This document shows positions 24,287 through 33,577 of a DNA stretch of 51,551 nt, one piece after another. A model generated the notes under the pieces. The model saw nothing but the letters and a program-made list of their open reading frames with translations, searched no databases and was not told the DNA's origin. This stretch comes from an uncultured Bacteroides sp. (GTDB taxonomy: Bacteria > Bacteroidota > Bacteroidia > Bacteroidales > Bacteroidaceae): positions 1-51,551 of the forward strand of contig CAAFTU010000056.1 in NCBI GenBank assembly GCA_900766005.1, written 5' to 3'. The position numbers and the translations under genes are program-made. The stretch's first letter is position 1; each line of letters begins with the position of its first letter.

Positions 24287-26596
24287 TCAGAACGGATAGC
24301 CCACCGCAAAATGGAAGGCAAAGTCGCGCTTGAACTTGGGATGGAGAATGGGGAAATGTTCGCGCTTGGTGGTATAGGCCGGATTGATGGCTTTCATACC
24401 GCCGTCGAAACGGAGAATGAAGAAGTCCAGGTCGAGACGAAGGCCCAGGCCGTACGACACAGCAATCTGTTTATAGAATTTATCAAACTCAAACACACCG
24501 CCGGGCTGGTTGGCATAGCTGCGGATGGTCCAGATGTTGCCGGCGTCCACAAAGACAGCTCCTTGAAATTTCCAGAACAGCTTGCTGCGGTATTCCACAC
24601 TGGCATCCAGTTTGATGTCACCCGACTGGTCGAGCAGGTTTCCGTTGCCCGGGAAACAGCCCGGTCCCAAGTCACGGACCGACCATCCGCGCACGCTGTT
24701 GGCACCACCCGAGAAATACTGTTTTTCAAAAGGAATGGTCTTGGCATTGCCGTAGGGCACCGCCACACCGAGTCCCAGGTGGAAAGCAAGCGAATTACGG
24801 CGGTCAATGCGGATGTTCTGCGCAAAGTCAAACTCGGTCTTCACATACTGGGCATAGGGAATGCCCAAGATGGCATATTCGCCGTTGCTGTTCTTGCGTA
24901 TATCCGCCGCCTTGGAAAGGGCATACATGATATTTCCTGCCGATTCCAGATTGAAGCGGATGGAGTATGAATTGGAAGCAATCGTATTGTTGACAACTGC
25001 TCCCCCCACGCTGTTGTAGTGGAAGCTATATCCCATGTTGATAATCAGGCGGTCCTGATAGTTGTACTGCAGCACCTGGTTCTGTCCCTTGTTGATATAA
25101 TCTTCCTTAAAGCGTTCGGAAATGCTGGGCAGATAGAGGAAACCGATGTTGATAAGGTCGATGCGGTGCTGGATTCTCTGCCGCTTGGTCCACTTGTAGC
25201 TCCAGTTGGCCGATGCCATCGTACGCAGGAACTCCGGTCGCATCTGATAATTGTACTGGAGACCGAATTCGGTCGTGGCCCGTATTTTCTGCTTATAGTC
25301 AGCCGACAGGAAAGGAAATAAAAAATGGGGGAAATTGATGCTCGATTCTACCCCGAACTCCGTATAGTTGTTGTGCGAGTAGCCCGACTGCAACCCCGAA
25401 ATCACCTCGTAGGCACCGCGGAGCTTCACCATGAATGTCTCCGAGCCGCGGAAAAGGTTGCGGTTCTGAAAGGATACAGAAGCAGCAGCTCCCAGGTCTC
25501 CGGCCGAGTTGGTGCCCTCCACCTCAAAGGCAATGGAATTGTGCTTGCTTTTCGTCAGCAGCACATAGCAGTCCAGTTTGGCAGAATCGCCCACCTGCGT
25601 CTCCACAAAGCGGATATTCGTATATTTCAGAGCCGACAGACGTCCGAAGTTGGAATAAGTCTGCTGCACCTTGTTTTCGTTATACAAATCACCCGACTGG
25701 ATGCGGAGGTTGCTCGTGAGCACTTTGGGGCGCAGATAGAGTTTGTCCTTGTAATAGATGGAATGCCCTTTGTAGTGGATGGAGTCATTCACATCCACAC
25801 TCCCCATGGCCGAAGAGCGCAGCATGTCATAGTCGGTAATGAAATGAATCTTGTTGATCCAATAGCGGGGATGCGCCGCGACCGAATCATCGGCATGCCT
25901 GCGGTAAGGGTGCAGACACTGGGTGAGGCCCACCTTGTAGGTGTTGCGCACCGTATCGGCAATATAGCCGATATAATCTTTGTTGAATTTATAGTAGCCG
26001 TTGTTCAGCAGCTGCTCGGTGATCCGCTGGCGGTCGGCATCCAGGGCGTTGACATCAAAATACATGCCTTCTTTCAGCAGGCTGTGAGCGGAATCCTGAC
26101 GGATGATGTGAGCGATGCGCTTGTCGGGAATATCGTACCGAAGGGAATGGACCACATACGGTTTGTCGGTGGTGACATCAAAATACAGTTTCAGCTTTTT
26201 CTTCTTGGTTTTCACCGAACGCTGCACGGATGCAGCCATGTATCCCATGTTCTGCACGGCCTTCCGGATTTCCTCTTCCGAACGCTTCGCTTCCTCTTCG
26301 TTGTAAATCACCGGTGCATCACCGATGCGGCGGAGAAACTTGTTGCCCCAGCGGGTAGAATCGCGACCGGAAAGATTGTACACATAAAGCTGTGTCTTGA
26401 TCAGGCTGAACCACTTGGCATTGGGATTCTGGCGGACATACATGCGCAAGGCGGAAGGGCGGACGGCCTGGTTGTCTGTGCGGATTTTGATCTCATCCAG
26501 CAGGTACGAACCGTCCGGCACATACTTGGTGGCAGAACACGAAGCAAGTGCAGAAAGGACGGCGGAAACAATCAGTAAATGAAAATATTTCTTCAT
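24287..26596 (-). CDS. tamL: TamL-like BamA/TamA-family lipoprotein
   Basis: A 769-residue outer-membrane assembly protein of the Omp85 superfamily. It carries a signal peptide with lipobox LASC (Cys about 19) followed by SATKYVPDGSYLLDEIKIR, the trademark of the lipid-anchored TamA variant (TamL) of Bacteroidetes. POTRA domains occupy about residues 25-350 (GYMAASVQRSVKTKKKKLKLYFDVT..., LLNNGYYKFNKDYIGYIADT), and the C-terminal half is the 16-strand barrel (Bac_surface_Ag) with the 'GGANSVRGW' lid-lock-type motif and terminal FHFAVGYPF. It helps insert other outer-membrane proteins. Divergent from the methyltransferase gene, with its own -7 box at 26632-26639. Confidence 0.9.
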   Translation of the reverse strand: MKKYFHLLIVSAVLSALASCSATKYVPDGSYLLDEIKIRTDNQAVRPSALRMYVRQNPNAKWFSLIKTQLYVYNLSGRDSTRWGNKFLRRIGDAPVIYNEEEAKRSEEEIRKAVQNMGYMAASVQRSVKTKKKKLKLYFDVTTDKPYVVHSLRYDIPDKRIAHIIRQDSAHSLLKEGMYFDVNALDADRQRITEQLLNNGYYKFNKDYIGYIADTVRNTYKVGLTQCLHPYRRHADDSVAAHPRYWINKIHFITDYDMLRSSAMGSVDVNDSIHYKGHSIYYKDKLYLRPKVLTSNLRIQSGDLYNENKVQQTYSNFGRLSALKYTNIRFVETQVGDSAKLDCYVLLTKSKHNSIAFEVEGTNSAGDLGAAASVSFQNRNLFRGSETFMVKLRGAYEVISGLQSGYSHNNYTEFGVESSINFPHFLFPFLSADYKQKIRATTEFGLQYNYQMRPEFLRTMASANWSYKWTKRQRIQHRIDLINIGFLYLPSISERFKEDYINKGQNQVLQYNYQDRLIINMGYSFHYNSVGGAVVNNTIASNSYSIRFNLESAGNIMYALSKAADIRKNSNGEYAILGIPYAQYVKTEFDFAQNIRIDRRNSLAFHLGLGVAVPYGNAKTIPFEKQYFSGGANSVRGWSVRDLGPGCFPGNGNLLDQSGDIKLDASVEYRSKLFWKFQGAVFVDAGNIWTIRSYANQPGGVFEFDKFYKQIAVSYGLGLRLDLDFFILRFDGGMKAINPAYTTKREHFPILHPKFKRDFAFHFAVGYPF

Positions 26597-26631
26597 GCGG
26601 TTTTTTACATCGATAGCATAAAATGCAAATA

Positions 26632-26639
26632 CAAAGATA
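26632..26639 (-). promoter_or_regulatory. -7 promoter box for tamL-like gene
   Basis: TATCTTTG on the minus strand fits TAnnTTTG, 36 nt before the start codon; a T-rich, near-consensus -33 region (TTTT) lies at about 19 nt spacing. Confidence 0.5.
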
Positions 26640-26712
26640 GATGATATTTTCAGACGGGAAAAATAATTTAAGAAAAAGAGAAGAAAGTAAAGGGAGATTG
26701 GAATTATCTTCT

Positions 26713-26720
26713 TAGCTTTG
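26713..26720 (+). promoter_or_regulatory. -7 promoter box for the methyltransferase gene
   Basis: TAGCTTTG fits TAnnTTTG and ends 19 nt before the ATG at 26740. No clear -33 element was found. Confidence 0.45.
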
Positions 26721-26739
26721 CAAGATAAAGTTTGATTGT

Positions 26740-27504
26740 ATGATATCGCTAAGCAAAAATAAGATAAAATTCATCCACTCGCTGGAGCAGAAAAAAGTAC
26801 GGAAAGAAGAACGTGTGTTTCTGGCCGAAGGTCCCAAACTGGTAGGCGACTTGCTGGGTCGTTTTCCTTGCCGCTTCCTGGTTGCTACCGCTACCTGGCT
26901 GGAGAAAAACGGACATATACAGGCCGATGAGGTCATTGAAGTTTCGCAGGACGACCTCTCAAGAGCCAGCCTGCTGAAAACGCCGCAACAGGTATTGGCT
27001 GTCTTCGAGCAGCCTTGTTACGAACTAAACCCGGAAGTGGTGAGCCGTTCGCTGTGCCTGGCGCTCGACGATGTGCAGGATCCGGGCAACTTGGGCACTA
27101 TCATCCGCCTGGCCGACTGGTTTGGCATTGAGCACATCATCTGTTCGCACAACACGGTGGATGTGTACAACCCCAAGACGGTGCAGGCTACGATGGGAGG
27201 CATTGCCCGGGTAAAAGTGCACTACACTTCCCTACCCGACTTCATCCGCTCACTGGGTGAGGTACCGGTGTTCGGCACCTTCCTCGACGGGAAAAACATG
27301 TATGAGCAGCCGTTGTCGGAAAACGGGCTCATTGTGATGGGCAACGAAGGCAAAGGGATTGGAAAGGAAGTGGAATCGCTGATCAACCGCAAACTGTATA
27401 TTCCCAACTATCCGCAGGGTCAGGAAACATCGGAATCACTGAATGTGGCCATTGCTACCGCAGTAATCTGTGCCGAGTTCCGGCGACAGGCTGCATGGAA
27501 GTAA
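26740..27504 (+). CDS. TrmH-family RNA 2'-O-methyltransferase
   Basis: A 254-residue SpoU/TrmH (SPOUT) methyltransferase. An N-terminal substrate-binding domain (about 1-95, KIKFIHSLEQKKVRKEERVFLAEGPKLV) is followed by the knotted catalytic domain with the three family motifs: LALDDVQDPGNLGTIIRLADWFG (motif 1), 'LIVMGNEGKGIG' (motif 2) and 'SLNVAIATAVICAEF' (motif 3). It methylates a ribose in rRNA or tRNA with S-adenosylmethionine; the exact target is not evident. Single gene. Its transcription terminator lies inside the converging gene (27562-27600), and the two coding regions overlap by 50 nt. Confidence 0.93.
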   Translation: MISLSKNKIKFIHSLEQKKVRKEERVFLAEGPKLVGDLLGRFPCRFLVATATWLEKNGHIQADEVIEVSQDDLSRASLLKTPQQVLAVFEQPCYELNPEVVSRSLCLALDDVQDPGNLGTIIRLADWFGIEHIICSHNTVDVYNPKTVQATMGGIARVKVHYTSLPDFIRSLGEVPVFGTFLDGKNMYEQPLSENGLIVMGNEGKGIGKEVESLINRKLYIPNYPQGQETSESLNVAIATAVICAEFRRQAAWK

Positions 27505-27805
27505 AATCAAACGGATAAAAGAGATAGGGGTAGCGGCATTCGTCTGCTAGACTCATAGAGTACACCGGAAGGTTCTTTGCAAACATTCCGGTGTTTTTTA
27601 TTTCTTCTGCCTGGCAGCCACTGATCTCCGCTGCTTCCTCTTCCGAAAGCAAAGCAATCACGCCGGGCATCCATTCCACCGACTCAATTTCCTCCGTAAG
27701 GGGAAACAGGCGGACGGCTCTCCCGCTGCTGTCCGTTTCTACTGCATGCTGCTTGAGATACCCCCTTCCGGGAATCCATATATAGTGAGAAGCAAATCGT
27801 TTCAT
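27455..27805 (-). CDS. Conserved hypothetical protein, 116 aa
   Basis: A 116-residue soluble protein (MKRFASHYIWIPGRGYLKQHAVE... LFYPFDFTSMQPVAGTRHRLLR). I recall this pattern, with a start of the MKRFASHYIW type and a 'YPFDFTSMQPV.GT' ending, from short Bacteroidales proteins of unknown function, and this supports a real gene although it overlaps the end of the methyltransferase by 50 nt. The ATG at 27805 is used; the longer frame only adds a TTG start. It begins 38 nt after the DUF4296 gene and is probably the last gene of the ileS unit. Confidence 0.65.
   Translation of the reverse strand: MKRFASHYIWIPGRGYLKQHAVETDSSGRAVRLFPLTEEIESVEWMPGVIALLSEEEAAEISGCQAEEIKNTGMFAKNLPVYSMSLADECRYPYLFYPFDFTSMQPVAGTRHRLLR
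27562..27600 (+). terminator. Terminator of the methyltransferase inside an antisense gene
   Basis: A perfect 9-bp stem ACACCGGAA / TTCCGGTGT (27562-27570 with 27586-27594) is followed by six T. It lies 58 nt after the methyltransferase stop but within the coding region of the converging gene, where it encodes the residues around KNTGMFAKNLPV. Confidence 0.75.
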
Positions 27806-27843
27806 ATGCAAACTGCCATTTATATGTGCCAGCCTACCGCAGC

Positions 27844-28803
27844 CTACTGGGCCCGTTGCTGCTGGCGACGGCGCTGATTGATCTGACGCATGTTCTGCTG
27901 TTCTTTCCGTTCTTCCCGCACAGGCTGTTCCACCTTCGTCTGCTCAGGTTTCTCTTCTGCCCGGCGGATGGAGTCGGTACGCAGAGCAGCCACTTTATTC
28001 AGCGAATCACGCACGGCGAAAGGCAACGTATCGGTGCAGTGATAACGCATCATGGAGAAGCGGTCGGTCAGCAGAGTACCGGCTTTGCGGTCTTTCTCAA
28101 CCGGATAATAGATAAAGCCTCGGATCTCTTTCATATTTCCCAACGTGTCGGCATGCAGACGGATGCGGTGTACACCCGATTCACGGACGGTGGTCCAGCG
28201 GCTGACCGTATCTTTGTCATAGATCACCTGCATTGCCATGGTGACATTCCGCAACGAGTCGGGCAGCACAGGCTGCAGGAACTGATAGCGCACGCTCCAC
28301 ACCAGCGTATCGCGGTCTTTGTAGTTCGAATCGGTGGGCAGCGTGAACACATAGGCACTGTTCATCGGCTGTCCCGTGAGGCGTTCCAGCCGTTTCCAGG
28401 GCCATACGTCGATGCTGTCGCCCGGCTTGGTCGTCTTCGGCTTCTTGTCCCGCTTGGCTATCATATCGCCCACCAGCTCCTGCTCCTTCCTCAAGCGGTT
28501 GGTCACCCGCTCGTAGATTTTGGAGAGCACTTCGGTATTTCGGGTATACCACACCATCGACGAATCGAAGGCAGCCTGAGTGGTGCCGTATTTCTTGAAT
28601 ACCGCATCTATATACAACACCTTTTTATAATTTTCTGCATAAGGCAGGTTATCGCCCATCGACTTGGCCAAATGGTAATCGTAGAGCAGATTTTCCATCT
28701 CCGATTCCGGAATGACCTCTTCGGGGATTTCCACCTTACATGCGCCCATCGAAAACACAAGCAGGCCAGCTAAGCAGAGATGAAACCGAAACTTTTTATT
28801 CAT
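27844..28803 (-). CDS. DUF4296 lipoprotein
   Basis: A 319-residue lipoprotein. Lipobox MGAC (Cys about 22) is followed by KVEIPEEVIPESEMENLLYDYHLAKSMGDN..., the DUF4296 domain of Bacteroidetes (about 25-115). The second half is beta-rich with 'WKRLERLTGQPMNSAYVFTLPTDSNYKDRDTLVWS', and the C-terminal tail is Gln/Arg-rich and probably disordered. The start at 28803 (MNKKFRF) is used because the signal peptide begins there; its ATG overlaps the lspA stop in ATGAATAA, so translation is coupled. Pairing of lspA with a lipoprotein gene is typical for the group. Function unknown. Confidence 0.87.
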   Translation of the reverse strand: MNKKFRFHLCLAGLLVFSMGACKVEIPEEVIPESEMENLLYDYHLAKSMGDNLPYAENYKKVLYIDAVFKKYGTTQAAFDSSMVWYTRNTEVLSKIYERVTNRLRKEQELVGDMIAKRDKKPKTTKPGDSIDVWPWKRLERLTGQPMNSAYVFTLPTDSNYKDRDTLVWSVRYQFLQPVLPDSLRNVTMAMQVIYDKDTVSRWTTVRESGVHRIRLHADTLGNMKEIRGFIYYPVEKDRKAGTLLTDRFSMMRYHCTDTLPFAVRDSLNKVAALRTDSIRRAEEKPEQTKVEQPVREERKEQQNMRQINQRRRQQQRAQ

Positions 28804-29446
28804 GGTTGACACTTTCCTTTTTATCTGAATAAGACTCATTCAGGTATTTACTATAAAAAAGCAGCAGCGCAATGATGCCGCAGCTGATGGCTGCATCGGC
28901 AAAGTTGAAAATCGGGCTGAAGAAGATGAAATGCTCTCCTCCCACAAACGGCATCCAGGCTGGCCAGTTCGTATCAATGATCGGGAAATAGAACATGTCC
29001 ACCACCTTGCCGTAGAACCAGGAAGAATACCCCCCTCCTGCCGGCAGGAAACTGGCAATCTGTGAATGCGTGCTCTCATTGAAAATGACTCCGTAGAAGA
29101 CACTATCAATGATATTACCCAGCGCACCGGTCAGAATCAGCGACACGCAGACAATATAGCCGGTCTTGAACCCTTTCTTGATAATTTTATAAAGATACCA
29201 TCCGATCAGCGTAACGGCAATGATACGGAAAGAAGTCAGAAACAGTTTGCCAAACAGTTCCATACCGAAAGCCATACCGTTGTTTTCTGTGAAATAAATA
29301 TAGAACCAGTCGGCAATCCGGTGACTTTGATGCCAATACATGTGCGTCTTGACCCAAATCTTGATGACCTGGTCGATAATTAATACAGAAAAGATAACGA
29401 GAAGGGCGATCTTCCCCTTCGTAAATAATTTCTTCATGCGATCCAT
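28796..29446 (-). CDS. lspA: Lipoprotein signal peptidase (signal peptidase II)
   Basis: A 216-residue inner-membrane aspartyl protease that removes the signal peptide from prolipoproteins. Four membrane segments and the two catalytic-site motifs are visible: 'LILTGALGNIIDS' with the first Asp and 'FNFADAAIS' with the second Asp. The conserved 'NNGMAFG' segment is present near residue 53. A longer periplasmic loop (FNESTHSQIASFLPAGGGYSSW) between the motifs is typical of Bacteroidetes LspA. It ends in the start of the DUF4296 gene and lies 90 nt after the dksA-like gene. Confidence 0.96.
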   Translation of the reverse strand: MDRMKKLFTKGKIALLVIFSVLIIDQVIKIWVKTHMYWHQSHRIADWFYIYFTENNGMAFGMELFGKLFLTSFRIIAVTLIGWYLYKIIKKGFKTGYIVCVSLILTGALGNIIDSVFYGVIFNESTHSQIASFLPAGGGYSSWFYGKVVDMFYFPIIDTNWPAWMPFVGGEHFIFFSPIFNFADAAISCGIIALLLFYSKYLNESYSDKKESVNHE

Positions 29447-29465
29447 TCAAATTTAAACATAACGA

Positions 29466-29507
29466 GCTACAAGAGCCGTGCGAAATACTTGCGCAGCTAC
29501 TTGTAGC
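29466..29507 (-). other. Inverted repeat between dksA-like gene and lspA
   Basis: GCTACAAG (29466-29473) pairs with CTTGTAGC (29500-29507), and further GTAGC motifs follow up to 29530. On the minus strand this forms a hairpin after the dksA-like stop with no T run, so it may act in processing or partial termination rather than as a full terminator. Confidence 0.35.
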
Positions 29508-29536
29508 CCGTCACTCGTAGCTTATGTAGCTAACTA

Positions 29537-29917
29537 TTATTTTTTACCACTGTTTTTTGCCTCAATACTCAGTGTAGCGTGAGGAACTGCACGCAGGCGT
29601 TCGGCCGGAATCAGTTTACCCGTTTCACGGCAAATACCATACGTTTTGTTTTCGATGCGAACCAACGCAGCCTGCAAGCCTTGAATGAACTTCAACTGGC
29701 GTTGAGCCAGGCGGGTTGTTTCTTCTTTCGAAAGCGTGTTTGCTCCCTCCTCCAGCACTTTGTATGTAGGAGATGTGTCATCCGTATCATTGCCATCCAA
29801 TCCCATCAAACTCAGCTTAAGCTGTTCATAGTCTCGCTGAGCCAATTCCAACTTATCCATAATAATGGCGCGGAACTCTTCCAGTTCCGCATCCGAGTAT
29901 CTAGTCTTTTCTGCCAT
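29537..29917 (-). CDS. TraR/DksA-family protein with degenerate zinc finger
   Basis: A 126-residue member of the TraR/DksA family, which binds RNA polymerase in the secondary channel and changes initiation, often with ppGpp. A coiled-coil (about 8-85) is followed by the C-terminal globular part YGICRETGKLIPAERLRAVPHATLSIEAK. The family's four zinc cysteines are reduced to one here: Cys is kept only in YGIC, while the partner positions read G, S and A. So it cannot bind zinc in the usual way. This form is common in Bacteroidetes as far as I know. It sits between ileS and lspA in the same direction (about 40 nt after ileS). Confidence 0.88.
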   Translation of the reverse strand: MAEKTRYSDAELEEFRAIIMDKLELAQRDYEQLKLSLMGLDGNDTDDTSPTYKVLEEGANTLSKEETTRLAQRQLKFIQGLQAALVRIENKTYGICRETGKLIPAERLRAVPHATLSIEAKNSGKK

Positions 29918-29958
29918 AATCAGTTAATTTATAAGGTTAATCAAAAATATATTGCGTA

Positions 29959-32900
29959 TTAATCTTTCACAACACTTACAAACAAGGTGAAATCTTCAAA
30001 AGTAAGTTCCGTACCGTCTTTCACTTCATCTGCCAGTTCCAGTGATGTACCCAATACTTGATTGCAAATATAGCTATTATATTCATTAACGGCATCATCT
30101 GTCTGCGTATTTTTCGAAATCGTGATTTTAATTTTATCCGTAATTTCAAAACCGCTCGACTTACGGATGTTCTGGATACGGTTCACCAGTTCGCGGGCAA
30201 TACCTTCGCGGCGCAGTTCTTCTGTCACCGTCACTTCCAATGCCACTGTGAGCTTGCCTTCGTTGGCCACCAGCCATCCCGGGATGTCTTCACTGAAGAT
30301 TTCCACGTCCGCAGCTTCAATCAATGCTTCAGCTCCGTCGAGGTTCAGCGTATACTTGCCGTTCTTTTCAAGTTCGGCAATCGCTTCCTGTGAAAGGCCG
30401 GCCACAGCAGCAGCCACTGCTTTCATCTGTTTGCCGAATTTCGGGCCCAGCTTCTTGAAGTCGCATTTCACCTTCTTCACCAGTACGCCTGCCGCACCGT
30501 CAACAAACTTCACTTCCTTCACGTTCACCTCGTTCATGATCAGGTTCTTCACAGCTTCGATGTGTGCTTTCTGCTCATCATCTATCACCGGAACCATGAT
30601 ACATTGCAGCGGCTGACGCACCTTGATGTTCACTTTACGGCGCAAAGCCAATACCATAGACGTAACGTCCTGAGCCATCTTCATGCGTGCTTCCAGTTCC
30701 TTGTCGATGTTTTCTTCCTGGCATACCGGGAACTGAGCCAAGTGTACAGACACCACCGAATCACGGCCGCTTACGGCAATCAGGTCGGTATACAGGCGGT
30801 CTGCATAGAACGGAGAAATCGGCGACATCAATTTGGCTACCGTCTCAAGGCAAGTATACAATGTCTGGTAAGCAGACAGTTTGTCTTGAGTAAACTCACC
30901 GCCCCAGAAACGCTTACGGTTCAAGCGCACATACCAGTTGGACAAGTTGTCGTTGACAAAGTCCGAAATCAGACGGCCTGCTTTCGTCGGTTCATAGTCG
31001 TTGTAGCAAGTATCTACCTCCTTCACCAGGGTATTCAGTACAGAAAGAATCCAGCGGTCGATTTCCGGACGTTCGTTCATCGGCACATCCGCTTCCTTAT
31101 ATTCAAATCCGTCCACGTTGGCATACAACGCAAAGAACGAATACGTGTTGTACAGTGTTCCGAAGAATTTACGGCGCACTTCATCCACTCCGTCAGTGTC
31201 AAACTTCAAGTTATCCCACGGAGAAGAGTTTGTAATCATATACCAGCGCAAGGGGTCAGAACCATACTGTTCGATGGCACCGAACGGATCCACAGCGTTA
31301 CCCAAGCGTTTTGACATCTTGTTGCCGTTCTTATCCAATACCAAGCCGTTCGAGATTACATTCTTGTAGGCCACACTGTCGAATACCATCGTAGCAATGG
31401 CATGCAGCGTAAAGAACCAACCACGTGTCTGGTCCACTCCTTCTGCGATGAAGTCAGCCGGATAGTAAGAACGGTTGTCTACGATTTCCTTGTTTTCAAA
31501 CGGATAGTGCAGCTGCGCATAAGGCATTGCACCCGAGTCGAACCACACGTCAATCAAGTCAGACTCACGCTTCATCGGCTTGCCGCTTTCCGACACGAGC
31601 ACGATATCATCCACATACGGACGGTGCAAGTCAATCTTGTCGTAGTTCTCCTTATTATATATGCCCGGTTCGAAGCCTTTTTCCTGATAAGGATTGGCTG
31701 TCATGAATCCGGCAGCGATCGATTTTTCAATTTCAGCATACAGCTCTTCCACCGAACCGATACACTTTTCTTCGCCGTCTTCGCTGCGCCAGATCGGAAG
31801 CGGAGTACCCCAGTAGCGAGAGCGGCTCAAGTTCCAGTCGTTCAGGTTTTCCAGCCACTTGCCAAAACGGCCTGTACCCGTCGATTCCGGTTTCCAGTTG
31901 ATGGTCTTGTTGAGTTCTATCATGCGCTCTTTCGCAGCCGTCGAGCGGATGAACCAGCTGTCCAGCGGATAGTAAAGCACCGGTTTGTCGGTACGCCAGC
32001 AGTGCGGATAGTTGTGCACATGCTTTTCAATTTTGAAAGCCTGGTTGCCCGCCTTCATCATCATACAGATATAAATATCGAGCGATTCGGCAGCAGCGGC
32101 AGCCTTCTCATCGTACTTGCCGGCAACGGTAAACTGCGGGTCGTAAGCATTCTTCACCCAGCGGCCTTCATATTCCTTGTATTTTTCCACGTCCACACAA
32201 GCCTGAACAAAAGCTTCGTCGAGTTCTTCCAGCAGGTAGAACTTACCGGTCATGTCCACCATCGGACGTGTTTCACCCTTCTTGTTGATCATAAACAGCG
32301 ACGGGATGCCTGCAGCGCGAGCCACAAAGGCGTCATCCGCACCAAATGTCGGAGCAATGTGAACGATACCCGTACCGTCTTCCGTAGTAACATAATCACC
32401 CGGAATCACGCGGAACGCCTGATCGGCCGCTTCCTTCCAGTTGCCTTCCTCGTCCACAGCCACCGGCTTCACCCAAGGAATCAGCTGTTCGTAGCGCATG
32501 CCCACCAAGTCAGTACCCTTGTATTCACCCACAATTTTAAACGGAATCAGCTTGTCGCCCGGCTTGTAGTCTTCCAGAGCCAGTTCTTCCGCCTTCTTGT
32601 TGAAGTGAGTATACAGCAACGGCTTCGCCAGCACCACTGTCATCTTTTCGCCGGTATAGCCATTGTATGTCTGCACAGCCACATAGTCGATCTTCGGACC
32701 CACACACAGCGCTGTGTTAGAAGGCAACGTCCACGGAGTAGTGGTCCATGCGATGAAATACGGAGTACCCCATCCGGTCATTTCCGGTTTCGGGTCGAGC
32801 ATCTTAAACTGGCCCACCACCGTAGTATCCTTCACGTCGCGGTAGCAGCCCGGCTGGTTCAACTCGTGCGAGCTCAAGCCCGTACCGGCAGCCGGAGAAT

Positions 32901-33447
32901 ACGGCTGAATGGTGTAGCCCTTATACAGCAGTCCTTTGTTGTAGAGCTGCTTCAGCAACCACCACAGCGTTTCGATATAGCGGTTATCGTACGTGATATA
33001 CGGATTATCCAGGTCTACCCAATAACCCATTTTATGAGTAAGATCCGTCCATTCCTTGGTAAACTTCATGACATCCTTGCGGCAAGCAGCATTGTATTCA
33101 GCCACCGAAATCGTCTTACCGATATCTTCCTTGGTGATGTTCAACGCTTTCTCAACGCCCAGTTCCACAGGCAGACCGTGTGTATCCCATCCGGCTTTAC
33201 GCTTCACCTGAGAGCCCTTCATGGTTTTGTAACGGCAGAAAATGTCTTTAATTGTACGAGCCATCACGTGGTGAATACCCGGCATACCGTTGGCCGATGG
33301 AGGACCTTCGTAGAATACGAACGAAGGACATCCTTCCCGTTCTGTCATACTCTTGGCGAAAACATCGTTTTCGTCCCATTTCTTCAACACATCTTTATTT
33401 ACCTGAGATAGGTCAAATTGTGAATATTCGGTAAATCTCTTACTCAT
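29959..33447 (-). CDS. ileS: Isoleucyl-tRNA synthetase
   Basis: A 1162-residue class I synthetase that charges tRNA-Ile. The HIGH signature appears as PPSANGMPGIHH (about 49-60) and the KMSKS loop as K710MSKR in NGNKMSKRLGNAV. The CP1 editing domain lies between (about 190-420; TTTPWTLPSNTALCVGP). The length and the missing C-terminal zinc-finger motif fit the eukaryote-like IleS2 type found in Bacteroidetes. First gene of the unit ileS, dksA-like, lspA, DUF4296. Start at 33447 (MSKRFTEY) fits the family. Confidence 0.96.
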   Translation of the reverse strand: MSKRFTEYSQFDLSQVNKDVLKKWDENDVFAKSMTEREGCPSFVFYEGPPSANGMPGIHHVMARTIKDIFCRYKTMKGSQVKRKAGWDTHGLPVELGVEKALNITKEDIGKTISVAEYNAACRKDVMKFTKEWTDLTHKMGYWVDLDNPYITYDNRYIETLWWLLKQLYNKGLLYKGYTIQPYSPAAGTGLSSHELNQPGCYRDVKDTTVVGQFKMLDPKPEMTGWGTPYFIAWTTTPWTLPSNTALCVGPKIDYVAVQTYNGYTGEKMTVVLAKPLLYTHFNKKAEELALEDYKPGDKLIPFKIVGEYKGTDLVGMRYEQLIPWVKPVAVDEEGNWKEAADQAFRVIPGDYVTTEDGTGIVHIAPTFGADDAFVARAAGIPSLFMINKKGETRPMVDMTGKFYLLEELDEAFVQACVDVEKYKEYEGRWVKNAYDPQFTVAGKYDEKAAAAAESLDIYICMMMKAGNQAFKIEKHVHNYPHCWRTDKPVLYYPLDSWFIRSTAAKERMIELNKTINWKPESTGTGRFGKWLENLNDWNLSRSRYWGTPLPIWRSEDGEEKCIGSVEELYAEIEKSIAAGFMTANPYQEKGFEPGIYNKENYDKIDLHRPYVDDIVLVSESGKPMKRESDLIDVWFDSGAMPYAQLHYPFENKEIVDNRSYYPADFIAEGVDQTRGWFFTLHAIATMVFDSVAYKNVISNGLVLDKNGNKMSKRLGNAVDPFGAIEQYGSDPLRWYMITNSSPWDNLKFDTDGVDEVRRKFFGTLYNTYSFFALYANVDGFEYKEADVPMNERPEIDRWILSVLNTLVKEVDTCYNDYEPTKAGRLISDFVNDNLSNWYVRLNRKRFWGGEFTQDKLSAYQTLYTCLETVAKLMSPISPFYADRLYTDLIAVSGRDSVVSVHLAQFPVCQEENIDKELEARMKMAQDVTSMVLALRRKVNIKVRQPLQCIMVPVIDDEQKAHIEAVKNLIMNEVNVKEVKFVDGAAGVLVKKVKCDFKKLGPKFGKQMKAVAAAVAGLSQEAIAELEKNGKYTLNLDGAEALIEAADVEIFSEDIPGWLVANEGKLTVALEVTVTEELRREGIARELVNRIQNIRKSSGFEITDKIKITISKNTQTDDAVNEYNSYICNQVLGTSLELADEVKDGTELTFEDFTLFVSVVKD

Positions 33448-33577
33448 AGTTATGTCAGCGATTATACTATTTACAAATTCAATTAGAGGGAACCCCTCTT
33501 TTTTAAGGGTGCAAATTTACAAAAACATTTGTTTAGTCGGGCAAAAAGTAATAACTTTTAATTGGATTGAACCAAAG

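Noticed and set aside
31402..33411. 669-codon plus-strand frame opposite ileS
   Set aside because: A shadow caused by codon bias in ileS; the product is His/Arg-rich without any family pattern.
33485..33511. Small hairpin with T run (AGAGGG/CCCTCT) upstream of ileS
   Set aside because: A 6-bp stem with a 3-nt loop oriented for plus-strand transcription, where no gene precedes it; probably chance, though a T-box-like control of ileS was considered and no such structure was found.
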